A DNA stretch of 64,000 bases from Aureimonas endophytica. Its GTDB lineage: Bacteria; Pseudomonadota; Alphaproteobacteria; Rhizobiales; Rhizobiaceae. Numbering within the stretch: position 1 is the stretch's first letter; each line of letters begins with the position of its first letter. The translations under genes and the position numbers were made by a program. The notes beneath the pieces were generated by a model. It was not told the DNA's origin. It saw only the letters and a list, made by a program, of their open reading frames with translations, and ran no database searches. Below, one piece after another: positions 1 through 7,630 of the stretch. Location of the stretch: contig NZ_BMIQ01000002.1 of the NCBI RefSeq assembly GCF_014642635.1, positions 496,001 to 560,000 of the forward strand. Direction: 5' to 3'.

Positions 1-81
1 GCCGGTCCAGGTCGTCTGGGCGAAGGCGGCCGGGCTGGCGAGCAGGCTGCCCGACAGAAGCAGGGCGGAAAGGATACGCAT
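1..81 (-). CDS. Sugar ABC transporter substrate-binding protein, N-terminal fragment (cut by window edge)
   Basis: Only the first 27 codons are inside the window. They read as a Sec signal peptide: MRI start, hydrophobic leucine/alanine core, and an AFA-Q type cleavage site near residue 21. A GGAGGAG ribosome binding site precedes the ATG. The gene follows two CUT2-type permeases and a two-domain ATPase on the same strand. From that context I infer that it is the periplasmic binding protein of the same sugar transporter. The mature domain is outside the window, so the ligand class cannot be judged. Confidence 0.7.
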   Translation of the reverse strand, partial: MRILSALLLSGSLLASPAAFAQTTWTG

Positions 82-149
82 GGGTGGAACTCCTCCGTGG
101 ATGGTGTTGGATTGCCGCCGTCCGGCCTCCCGCCGGACCGGGGTCTCGC

Positions 150-1097
150 TCAGTCGTCGGTGAAGCGGCTGAGGAAGTTGGAGACGAGGACGGCCGCGAT
201 CAGCACGACCCCGATGATGACGATGGTGCCGTCGCCCTTGACGCCGGAGAGAGCGAGGCCGTTCTTCAGCACCTGGACGAGGCAGAGGCCGATCAGCGTG
301 CCGATGACGAGGCCGCGCCCGCCGAAGATCGAGGTGCCGCCCAGCACCACGGCGGTGATCACGTCGAGCTCGATGCCGGAGCCCATGTCGGAGCGCGTCG
401 TCGAGACGCGGCTGACGAAGACGATGGCCGCGAGCGCCGAGACAAAGCCCGAGGCGGCATAGATCATCAGCTTGGTGCGCGTCACGTCGAGGCCGGAAAA
501 GGCGGCGCCCGCCTCATTGTTGCCGATGGCGTAGGTCGCCCGGCCGAAGGCCGTGTAGCGCAGGATGAAGAAGCCGACGAGCGCGACGAGGGCGAGGAGC
601 CAGAGCTGGGTCGGGATGCCGAGAAGATTGCCCTGGCCGAGCACGAAGAACCAGGACGGATAGCCCCGGATCGACTGCGCCTGGCTGATGCCCTCGGCAA
701 GGCCCCGGTAAAGGGCGAGCGTCGCCAGCGTCGCGATGAGCGGCGGCACGCGGAAGCGCGTGATGATGAGCCCGTTGACGAGGCCGGCCAGCGTGCCGAC
801 GACGAGGACGAGCACCATGGCCAGCGGCAGCGGCAGGCCGAGCGTCTTCCAGAACACGCCGACGAGGATGGCGCAGAGGCCGAGGATCGAGCCGACCGAG
901 AGGTCGATGCCGCCGGTGATGATGACGAAGGTCATCACCACCGCGATCAGTCCGACCTCGGTCATCAGCCGCCCCTGGTTGAGGAGATTGGCGGCGGTGA
1001 AGAAGCGGTCGTTGTCGACGGCCAGCAGCGCGAGGGCGAGGACGAGGATCAGGCCGAGGATCGTCTCGTGCCGGAGGAGAAGCGAGCGGAGGGACAT
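150..1097 (-). CDS. CUT2-family sugar ABC transporter permease (RbsC-like)
   Basis: A 315-residue hydrophobic inner-membrane protein of the BPD_transp_2 family, which forms the channel of ribose/galactose-type importers. The family motif GGIDLSVGS lies at residues 62-70, and the cytoplasmic ATPase-contact region (NNEAGAAFSGLDV) at about 193-205. The reading frame is open upstream to about 1190, but that extension is Arg/His-rich and unlike the family. I chose the ATG at 1097 because a GGAG ribosome binding site precedes it and the protein then begins with a normal short cytoplasmic tail. It starts 14 bp after the preceding permease gene. The two permeases probably form a heterodimer. Confidence 0.9.
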   Translation of the reverse strand: MSLRSLLLRHETILGLILVLALALLAVDNDRFFTAANLLNQGRLMTEVGLIAVVMTFVIITGGIDLSVGSILGLCAILVGVFWKTLGLPLPLAMVLVLVVGTLAGLVNGLIITRFRVPPLIATLATLALYRGLAEGISQAQSIRGYPSWFFVLGQGNLLGIPTQLWLLALVALVGFFILRYTAFGRATYAIGNNEAGAAFSGLDVTRTKLMIYAASGFVSALAAIVFVSRVSTTRSDMGSGIELDVITAVVLGGTSIFGGRGLVIGTLIGLCLVQVLKNGLALSGVKGDGTIVIIGVVLIAAVLVSNFLSRFTDD

Positions 1098-1111
1098 GGG
1101 AAAACGCTCCT

Positions 1112-2065
1112 TCAGCCGGACCGGCCGCGCCGCGCCATGTCGGCGAGGACCGTGACGAGGATCAGGATGCCCTGCACCGCGCGCAGCCAATAGGCGGAGA
1201 CGTTGAGGAAGATCAGCGAGGAGCCGATGGCGGCGAAGAGGATGGCGGCGAGCGTCGAGCCGACGACCGTGCCGATGCCACCGAGGATCGAGACGCCGCC
1301 GACGACGGAGGCGGTGATGATGATGAGCTCCAGCCCGTTCGGCACGGTCGACTGGATGACCTGGAGCTGCGTCGCGAAGAGGATCGCGGCGATGCCGGCA
1401 ATGAGGCCGTGGATGGCGAAAACCTTCACGATCGTCCGGCGATAGGGAATGCCGGCGGCTTCGGCCGCTTCCGGATTGCCCCCGACCGCGTAGATCGACC
1501 GGCCGAAGGCGGTCGTCCGCATCAGGAAGGCGGCGGCGATCGTCATCACCACCATGAACCAGACGGGGGCGGGGATGTCGAGGAGACGGAACTGCGCCAG
1601 CTGGTAGCCGGCCGGAAGCCCCGAGATCCAGGCGCCGCCGGTCAGCGTGATGAGGCCGCCGCGCAGGATCGAGAGCATCGCCAGCGTCGCGATGATCGAG
1701 GGCACCTTCAGATAGGCGATGAGGGCGCCGAGCGCCCCATTCACCAGGCCGCCGACCAGGACGGGCAGGAGCCAGGCCACCCAGATAGGATAGCCGTTCG
1801 TGACGAGAAGGCCCGAGACGGTGGCGAGCACGCCGATCAGCGCGCCGACCGAGACGTCGATATGGCCGGAGATGATCACCATCGACATGCCGATGGCGGC
1901 GACCGCGATATAGGCGTTGCCGACGAAGATCGAGGTGAGGTTGTTGGCCGCGAGGAAGCGCGGATTGAACCAGCCGACGGCCAGGAACAGGACGGTGATC
2001 GCCACGACGAGCAGGATCTCCTGCCCGGAATTCGACAGGCGGCGGGACAGAGCCGGCGCCTTCAT
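1112..2065 (-). CDS. CUT2-family sugar ABC transporter permease (RbsC-like)
   Basis: A 317-residue inner-membrane permease, paralogous to the next gene. It carries the family motif SGHIDVSVGA at residues 66-75 and a coupling-loop segment (GGNPEAAEAAGI) at about 197-208. Translation starts at the ATG at 2065, which overlaps the TGA of the ATPase gene in an ATGA, so the two are probably translationally coupled. The longer open frame reaching 2332 is only the out-of-frame shadow of the ATPase. Two different permeases with one double ATPase are common in CUT2 importers for deoxy-sugars and polyols. The substrate is not readable from the permease. Confidence 0.9.
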   Translation of the reverse strand: MKAPALSRRLSNSGQEILLVVAITVLFLAVGWFNPRFLAANNLTSIFVGNAYIAVAAIGMSMVIISGHIDVSVGALIGVLATVSGLLVTNGYPIWVAWLLPVLVGGLVNGALGALIAYLKVPSIIATLAMLSILRGGLITLTGGAWISGLPAGYQLAQFRLLDIPAPVWFMVVMTIAAAFLMRTTAFGRSIYAVGGNPEAAEAAGIPYRRTIVKVFAIHGLIAGIAAILFATQLQVIQSTVPNGLELIIITASVVGGVSILGGIGTVVGSTLAAILFAAIGSSLIFLNVSAYWLRAVQGILILVTVLADMARRGRSG

Positions 2066-3573
2066 GCCGCGTGCCCGCTCATCATGGCCGCGCCGATCCG
2101 GTCGGGCGTCGCCTCCGCGCGGGACAGGATGGCGGAGGGCCGTCCGCCGTTCATCACCAGCACCCGGTCGCTCATGCCGAGCACCTCGGGCAGCTCGGAC
2201 GAGATCATCACGATCGCGATGCCGGTCCGTGCCAATTCGTTCATCAGCTTGTGGATCTCCGTCTTGGCGCCGACATCGACGCCGCGCGTCGGCTCGTCGA
2301 GAATGAGGATGCGCGGCTCGGTCGCCAGCCATTTGGCGATCACCACCTTCTGCTGGTTGCCGCCGGACAGCTGGGCGACGACCTGTCCCGGTCCCCGCGC
2401 GCGGATGGCGAAGCGCCGGATCGCCTCGGCCGCCAGCACCTTCTCGCGGCCGGTATCGACCACCGAGCGGCGGGTCAGCCGGTCGAGGATCGCCATGGAG
2501 ACGTTCTCGCGGATGGTCTGCGGCCGCACCAGGCCGTGCTGGGCGCGGTCCTCCGGCACATAGGCGATGCGATGGGCGATCGCCTCGCGCACGCTGCCGA
2601 CCTTCACCGGCTTGCCGTCGATGCGGATCTCGCCCTCGGTCGCGGGGGTGATGCCGAAGATGGTCTGGGCGAGTTCGGTGCGGCCGGAGCCGACGAGGCC
2701 GGCGATGCCGAGGATCTCGCCGGCCCGCACCGCGAAGGAGACGTTCCGCACCTTAGTGCCGTGAGACAGGTTCTCGACCTCCAGTACCGTCTCGCCGATC
2801 GGGATCTCCTCCTTCGGGAAGAGCTGGTCGATCTCGCGCCCGACCATCATGGAGATCAGCGAACCTTCGGTGACCTCGCCCGTCGGCTTCGTCGCGATGG
2901 TCTTGCCGTCGCGCAGCACCGTGACGCGGTCGGAGATCTCGAAGATCTCGTTCATGCGATGGCTGACATAGACGATGCCGACGCCGTCGGCCCGGAGCGA
3001 GCGCGTGACGTCGAGGAGGCGGCGGACATCGGCTTCCGCCAACGCCGCCGTCGGCTCGTCCATGATGATGACGCGCGCCTCGCGCGACAGGGCGCGGGCG
3101 ATCTCGACGCGCTGGCGATTGGCGACGGAGAGGCGCCCGACCGATTCGTCGACATCGAGCTCGGGGCAGTCGAGCCGGTCGAGAATGGCGCGGGCGCGCT
3201 CGCGCATCGCCCCCCAGTCGATGAGGCCGCGGGCGTTCTTCGGCGCATGGCCGAGAAAGATGTTCTCGGCGACCGTCATCGCCGGAAAGAGCAGCAGTTC
3301 CTGATGCACCACGGCGATGCCGAGATCCTGCGCCTCGCGCGGGCCGGCGAGGCGCAGCGCCCGGCCGTCCACCTCCACCGTGCCGGCATTCGGCTGATGC
3401 GCGCCGGACATGAGGCGGATCATGGTCGACTTGCCGGCGCCGTTCTCGCCCATCAGGGCATGGACCTCGCCGGCGCGCAGATCGAAATCGACGCCGCGCA
3501 GCACCTGGACGGGGCCGAAGGCCTTCGAGACGTCCTTCAGCGCGAGAATGGGCGAGGAAGCGTCAGCGGCCAA
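2062..3573 (-). CDS. CUT2-family sugar ABC transporter ATP-binding protein, two nucleotide-binding domains (RbsA-like)
   Basis: A 503-residue RbsA/XylG/MglA-type ATPase with tandem nucleotide-binding domains that powers the two downstream permeases. Domain 1 has Walker A GENGAGKST (42-50), signature LSVANRQR (about 148-155) and Walker B VIIMDEP. Domain 2 has the degenerate P-loop typical of the family (GLVGSGRTE), signature LSGGNQQK and Walker B ILILDEP. The start codon is TTG at 3571-3573, supported by GGAGG six bases upstream; no in-frame ATG is nearby. It is the first gene of the transporter part of the operon and is separated from the enzyme genes by a 393-bp gap. Confidence 0.92.
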   Translation of the reverse strand: MAADASSPILALKDVSKAFGPVQVLRGVDFDLRAGEVHALMGENGAGKSTMIRLMSGAHQPNAGTVEVDGRALRLAGPREAQDLGIAVVHQELLLFPAMTVAENIFLGHAPKNARGLIDWGAMRERARAILDRLDCPELDVDESVGRLSVANRQRVEIARALSREARVIIMDEPTAALAEADVRRLLDVTRSLRADGVGIVYVSHRMNEIFEISDRVTVLRDGKTIATKPTGEVTEGSLISMMVGREIDQLFPKEEIPIGETVLEVENLSHGTKVRNVSFAVRAGEILGIAGLVGSGRTELAQTIFGITPATEGEIRIDGKPVKVGSVREAIAHRIAYVPEDRAQHGLVRPQTIRENVSMAILDRLTRRSVVDTGREKVLAAEAIRRFAIRARGPGQVVAQLSGGNQQKVVIAKWLATEPRILILDEPTRGVDVGAKTEIHKLMNELARTGIAIVMISSELPEVLGMSDRVLVMNGGRPSAILSRAEATPDRIGAAMMSGHAA

Positions 3574-3966
3574 GGAAGCCTCCGAAGGTTCGGATGGTCG
3601 CGCGCGTGCCGCGCGTTGCGGTTGCGCATTTCCTGCTGCCGCCGCGATGCCGGAGGCCGCTATCCGCGACGGGGCCGCTTCCCCGCTTCGCGCGGACGGC
3701 CGTGGCTTCGACGTCGCGCGCGCCGTTCGACGCGGTTGCCGGTGCCGGGCGCGATCGCTCGCCGGCGCTCCGGGCGAGCGCCGTCCCTTCGTGAAAACTC
3801 ATCGTACCCTTCTCCCGAGGTGACGATCGAACCTGTCCGATTCGGGCAGAGCGCCGGAATCATCCCCCAATCCCGTCGCCACCATAGCCGGCGGCACTCC
3901 CGCCGCCAGCGCTAAGTTCCGGCCGCCTCTGTAAAATTCACAGCAGGGCAGCGTGAACGACCGCGA
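3574..3966 (-). promoter_or_regulatory. 393-bp gene-free gap upstream of the transporter operon
   Basis: The gap lies between the dehydrogenase stop and the TTG of the ATPase gene, both on the minus strand. I see no credible gene. A 79-codon frame at 3563-3802 overlaps the ATPase start and is composition-driven. The stretch holds a purine-rich ribosome-binding-like GGGAGAAGGG near 3805 and an AT-richer patch at 3926-3940 (listed separately) that could be an operator. Its length suggests that the transporter has its own promoter. I could not identify convincing -35/-10 elements. Confidence 0.4.
3926..3940. promoter_or_regulatory. Candidate operator: interrupted palindrome CTGTAAAATTCACAG
   Basis: The 15-mer pairs CTGT with ACAG at its ends and AA with TT inside. 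It is the only AT-rich patch in a very G+C-rich gap. It lies just past the dehydrogenase stop and about 350 bp upstream of the ATPase start. A LacI- or GntR-type repressor site is possible, but no regulator in the window can be assigned to it. Confidence 0.3.
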
Positions 3967-5115
3967 TCACTCGGCCGCGTGCAACTGGAGGATGGGCAGG
4001 CTTCCGGCCGGCTTCCGGCGGCGCGCCTCGGCGAGCGCGCTGGCGGTCCAGATCGCGTCGGCGACCTTCTGCGCGGTCAGTTCGACCGGCACGGCATAGA
4101 TGACGCTCGCGGGCGCCATCGCCGCCTCGCCGACCTTGGCCATGTCCTCGGCCGAGACCTCGCCGAGGCCGAGATCGCCGAGCGTCGTCGGCAGGCCGAG
4201 ATCCTCGCAGAAGTCGAGCGCCTCGAAGAAATCGCTCGGCGGCCGGTTCTCGAGAACGAGGAGGCAGAGCACGCCGAAGGCGACCTTCTCGCCGTGGAAG
4301 AAGTGATGCGTCGGCTCCAGCACCGTCAGCGCGTCGTGGATGCCGTGGGCGCCGGACACGCCGCAATTCTCGAAGCCGAGGCCGGACAGGAGCGTGTTGG
4401 CCTCGATGATGTTCTCGACCGCTGGGATGAGCCGGCCGCCCTTGGCCGCCGCATGCGCGGCGCGCCCGTCCCGCATCAGGATCTCGTGACAGGCCTTGGC
4501 GATCTGGTAGCCGGCGACCGTCGCGCCATAGCCGTCGCCGATATAGTTGCGCGAGCGCGATTCGATGTTGGAGCGCGCCTCGTAGAAGGTGGAGAGCGCG
4601 TCGCCCATGCCGGCGACGAGGAAGCGCGCCGGAGCGCGGACGATGAGCGCGCTGTCGACCAGCACCACGTCCGGGTTGCGGCCGCAGCGCACGACGCGCT
4701 CGTAGACGCCCTCCGCCGAATAGATGACGCCGAGCGAGCTCGTCGGCGAATCGGTGGAGGCGATGGTCGGCACGGTGACGATGCGCGCGCCGATGGTGAA
4801 GGCGGTGATCTTCGCCGTGTCGAGCGCCTTGCCGCCGCCGATGCCGATGACGCTCGCGGCGCCGACCGCGCGGCCCTCCGCCACGCATCTTTCGACCTCG
4901 GCATCGGTCGATTCGCCGCCGAAGCGCAGGAAATGCGCCTTGACGCCGGCGGCGGAAAGGCTCGCCTCGATCTCCGGCCGCAGCGAAGTCCAGAAGAAGC
5001 CGTCGATGACGACGAGGGCCGTCGCGCCGAGCGGGGCGGCATAGCGGCCGAGATCGGCGACGACGCCGGGTCCCTGCACGTAGCGGAGCGGTCCGCCATA
5101 GGCTCGCTGGGTCAT
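3967..5115 (-). CDS. gldA: Glycerol dehydrogenase-like NAD-dependent polyol dehydrogenase (GldA family)
   Basis: A 382-residue member of the metal-dependent glycerol dehydrogenase branch of the iron-ADH superfamily, which oxidises glycerol-like polyols or reduces short hydroxy-ketones and aldehydes. The NAD-binding GIGGGKALDTAK lies at 91-102. The predicted metal ligands are D172 (GDALST), H257 (GAHGIH) and H274 (FFHGEK), matching the D/H/H triad of characterised GldA enzymes. A GGAGGAG ribosome binding site precedes the ATG. It follows the SDR gene closely on the same strand. In this context the true substrate may be lactaldehyde or another product of deoxy-sugar breakdown rather than glycerol. 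Confidence 0.85.
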   Translation of the reverse strand: MTQRAYGGPLRYVQGPGVVADLGRYAAPLGATALVVIDGFFWTSLRPEIEASLSAAGVKAHFLRFGGESTDAEVERCVAEGRAVGAASVIGIGGGKALDTAKITAFTIGARIVTVPTIASTDSPTSSLGVIYSAEGVYERVVRCGRNPDVVLVDSALIVRAPARFLVAGMGDALSTFYEARSNIESRSRNYIGDGYGATVAGYQIAKACHEILMRDGRAAHAAAKGGRLIPAVENIIEANTLLSGLGFENCGVSGAHGIHDALTVLEPTHHFFHGEKVAFGVLCLLVLENRPPSDFFEALDFCEDLGLPTTLGDLGLGEVSAEDMAKVGEAAMAPASVIYAVPVELTAQKVADAIWTASALAEARRRKPAGSLPILQLHAAE

Positions 5116-5139
5116 GTCCTTATCTCCTCCCTGCCTCGG

Positions 5140-5937
5140 TCAGCGCAGCGTCAGGCCGCCGTCGACCGTATGGATCTCGCCCGTGGTGAAGGAGGCCGCG
5201 TCGCTCGCCAGATAGACGACCGAGCCGGCCAGCTCGTCCACCGAGCCGATCCGGTTCATCACCGCGCCCTTCGCCCAATGGTTCTCGACGACGTCGGGAT
5301 GCTCGCGCAGCACCTCCTCCGTCAGCTCGGTCATGATGTAGCCGGGGGCGAGCGCGTTGACGCGGATGCCGTGCTCGGCCCACTCGGTCGCGAGGCACTT
5401 GGTCAGCATGTGCAGCCCGGCCTTCGAGACATTGTAGGCGGCATGGCGGAAGGGCCAGTTGACGATCCGGCCGGACATCGAGCCGATATTGATGATCGAG
5501 CCCTTCTTCTGGCGAATCATCAGGCGGCCGAGCGCCTGGCTGACGAGAAAGACGCCGTCGAGATTGACGCTCATCGTCTGGCGCCAGGCGTCCAGCGGAA
5601 AGTCCTCGGCGGGACCCGGCAGCACGATGCCGGCATTGTTGACGAGGATGTCGCAGCGCCCCCAGCGGCTCTCGACCTCCGCCGCGAGGCGAGCCACGTC
5701 GGCCGGGTCGGACACGTCCGCCTGGATGGCGAAGCTGTCGCCGCCGCCGGCATTGAAGCCGGCGACGAGCTCCTCGGCGAGGCCGAGCGTCGAGCGCACG
5801 ACGATCGCGACATCGGCCCCTTGCGCGGCGAGCGCCTCGGCCAGCGCCTTGCCGATGCCGCGCGATCCTCCGGTGACGACGGCCTTGCGGCCCGTCAGAT
5901 CGAATAGGCGTGCGTAGTCGCGCTGCGGTGCAGCCAT
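5140..5937 (-). CDS. Short-chain dehydrogenase/reductase, probable sugar or sugar-acid dehydrogenase
   Basis: A 265-residue classical SDR with cofactor motif TGGSRGIG (22-29), NNAG (100-103) and catalytic S153, Y168 and K172 (YNVSK). The C-terminal TVDGGLTLR ending is typical of gluconate 5-dehydrogenase/IdnO-like and 2-keto-3-deoxy-L-fuconate dehydrogenase-like enzymes. The start has a strong GGGGGAGG ribosome binding site. It sits between the GMC oxidoreductase and the GldA-like gene. Given the mutarotase, aldose dehydrogenase, lactonase and dehydratase genes in the locus, 4-oxidation of a 2-keto-3-deoxy acid is a reasonable inference. L-fucose dehydrogenase activity, as for the SDR of the Campylobacter fuc locus, is the alternative. 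Confidence 0.85.
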   Translation of the reverse strand: MAAPQRDYARLFDLTGRKAVVTGGSRGIGKALAEALAAQGADVAIVVRSTLGLAEELVAGFNAGGGDSFAIQADVSDPADVARLAAEVESRWGRCDILVNNAGIVLPGPAEDFPLDAWRQTMSVNLDGVFLVSQALGRLMIRQKKGSIINIGSMSGRIVNWPFRHAAYNVSKAGLHMLTKCLATEWAEHGIRVNALAPGYIMTELTEEVLREHPDVVENHWAKGAVMNRIGSVDELAGSVVYLASDAASFTTGEIHTVDGGLTLR

Positions 5938-5973
5938 GGTCTGTCCTCCCCCTGGAATGCTTGCGATCTTCTT

Positions 5974-6009
5974 CGGCGTCAGGCGGCGTCAGGCGGCGTC
6001 AGGCGGCGA
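5974..6009. repeat. Three tandem 10-bp copies at the 3' end of the GMC gene
   Basis: The decamer GGCGTCAGGC is repeated three times across the stop codon of the GMC oxidoreductase gene. On the minus strand each copy supplies a TGA. Because the unit is 10 bp, the three TGAs fall in the three different frames. It probably arose by slippage. Confidence 0.7.
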
Positions 6010-7573
6010 CCGGCTGGCGCTCCGGCTGGACGGGCGGCGCGGCGGTGACGGTCTCGCCCAGTTCCTTCAGGATGTGCTCGCTCGTGCGCAGCGCCTGCGC
6101 CACGATGGTCAGCGACGGGTTGAAGCCGGTGGACGAGGGCAGGAAGGAGGCATCGACGACATAGAGATTGTCGACGTCCCAGACCTTGCAGTTCGGGTCG
6201 AGCACCGAGGTCTTCGGGTCCTTGCCGAAGCGCGCCGTGCCGCATTGATGCATCGAGACCTTGATGTCCATCTTCTGCGTGATGACGATCGGATAGCCGA
6301 GCGCCCGCATCTGCCGCGTCCAGACCGCGACGAGCTCCTGATGCGCCTTCAGATTGTTGGCGGTATAGGCGAGGCGGATCGTGCCGTCGCTGTCGACGGA
6401 GACGCGGTTGTTCGGGTCGGGCAGGTCTTCCGACATCAGCCACCAGTCGACCGAGCGCTCGGCGAAGAGCGCCATCAGCCGCTCCGGCGCCCATTTCAGA
6501 TTGGCGGTCAGCATGCCGGACTGAAGCTTGCCGAGGCCTTGAATATTGCCGAGCGGGTAGGGGCGCTCGGCATTGGCGAGATAGTAGTCGTTGATCGCCA
6601 TCGTCTTCTGGAAGACGACGCGGTTCTTGCGGAAGGGCGAGACCGCCATCATCGCCGTGTTGTTGTGCGCCATGTAGTTGCGGCCGAGCTGGTCGGACGT
6701 GTTGTTGCCGAGCCCGTTCGGATGCTTGTCGTTCTTGGAGCGCAGGAGCAGCGCCGAGGAATTGATGGCGCCGGCCGAGGAGACGAAGATCCGCGCCGAG
6801 ACGGTGCGCACCTCGCCGCCATGCTCCAGCTCCACCGCGACGACGCGGCGGCCGGTCGGATCGGTGACGAGACGGCGCACGAAGCTCTCGGTGATCAGCG
6901 TCACGCCGCCCTTGGCGAGGGCCGGATTGACGAGGCGCACTTCCGCGTCGCCCTTCGCGCCGATCTTGCAGGCGAAGCCGTCGCAGGTGGCGCAGCGGGC
7001 GCAGGCGCCGCCGTCGTGATAGTCGATGGCGATCGGCAGCGGGAAGGGATGGAGGCCGCGCGCCCGGAGCTTCTTCTCGAAGGCGGCGATCTCCGGCTCG
7101 TGGCCGATGGCGGGATAGGGCATCGGGCCGGAGCGCGGCGGCTCGATCGGATCGAGGCCGGCCTCGCCATGCGTGCCCATCAGCCGTTCGGCGCGGGCGT
7201 AATAGGGCTCGAACTCGGCATAGGCGACGGGCCAGGCCGGGGCGACGCCGCCCTCGTGCCGCAGATCCTCGAAATCCTCCTTGCGGAAGCGCACGGTCGC
7301 CGCGCCGAAGAACTTCGAATTGCCGCCGACATAGTAGTAGGTGCTGGGGCTGAAGAGCTGGCCGTCGCGGTCGCGCCACTGTTCCTTGGTGGCGTATTTG
7401 CGCTTGTGGAAGACGGCGTCGACGCTCCAGTTGTCGGGCTCGCGCGGCAGGCGCGGGCCGCGCTCGATCATCAGGATCTCGCGGCCGGGCGCGGCGAGGC
7501 TGTTGGCGAGCGCGCCGCCGCCGACGCCGGCACCGATGATGACGATGTCGTAGCTGTCTTTGAGTTCAGTCAT
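5999..7573 (-). CDS. GMC-family FAD-dependent oxidoreductase
   Basis: A 524-residue glucose-methanol-choline oxidoreductase that oxidises an alcohol or sugar hydroxyl using FAD. The dinucleotide-binding GAGVGG is at 14-19 and the GMC active-site pair is H441 (MHQCG) and N484 (GFNPS). A cysteine motif C-x2-C-x2-C-x4-C at C191, C194, C197 and C202 resembles those in GMC dehydrogenases thought to hold an Fe-S cluster, suggesting a dehydrogenase rather than an oxidase. No signal peptide is visible. I chose the ATG at 7573 (GGGAGGACATGAC upstream) rather than the 13-codon longer start. It sits between the dehydratase and SDR genes in the leftward operon. Confidence 0.88.
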   Translation of the reverse strand: MTELKDSYDIVIIGAGVGGGALANSLAAPGREILMIERGPRLPREPDNWSVDAVFHKRKYATKEQWRDRDGQLFSPSTYYYVGGNSKFFGAATVRFRKEDFEDLRHEGGVAPAWPVAYAEFEPYYARAERLMGTHGEAGLDPIEPPRSGPMPYPAIGHEPEIAAFEKKLRARGLHPFPLPIAIDYHDGGACARCATCDGFACKIGAKGDAEVRLVNPALAKGGVTLITESFVRRLVTDPTGRRVVAVELEHGGEVRTVSARIFVSSAGAINSSALLLRSKNDKHPNGLGNNTSDQLGRNYMAHNNTAMMAVSPFRKNRVVFQKTMAINDYYLANAERPYPLGNIQGLGKLQSGMLTANLKWAPERLMALFAERSVDWWLMSEDLPDPNNRVSVDSDGTIRLAYTANNLKAHQELVAVWTRQMRALGYPIVITQKMDIKVSMHQCGTARFGKDPKTSVLDPNCKVWDVDNLYVVDASFLPSSTGFNPSLTIVAQALRTSEHILKELGETVTAAPPVQPERQPVAA

Positions 7574-7630
7574 GTCATGTCCTCCCGCGAAGGTCCCGGC
7601 GCTCCTCGGCACCGGGCCTTCCGCTTTTCG

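Noticed and set aside
3563-3802. 79-codon minus-strand frame upstream of the two-domain ATPase, preceded by GGGAGAAGGG
   Set aside because: It overlaps the ATPase start, has low-complexity Arg/Ala/Gly composition and no recognisable features. It is more probably a leader.
3979-5907. Very long plus-strand open frames opposite the minus-strand enzymes (for example 3979-5907 and 5936-9835, the latter 1299 codons)
   Set aside because: They are antisense shadows caused by high G+C third positions. Their translations are Arg/His/Asp-rich with no family character, and the minus strand holds complete, motif-bearing genes with ribosome binding sites.
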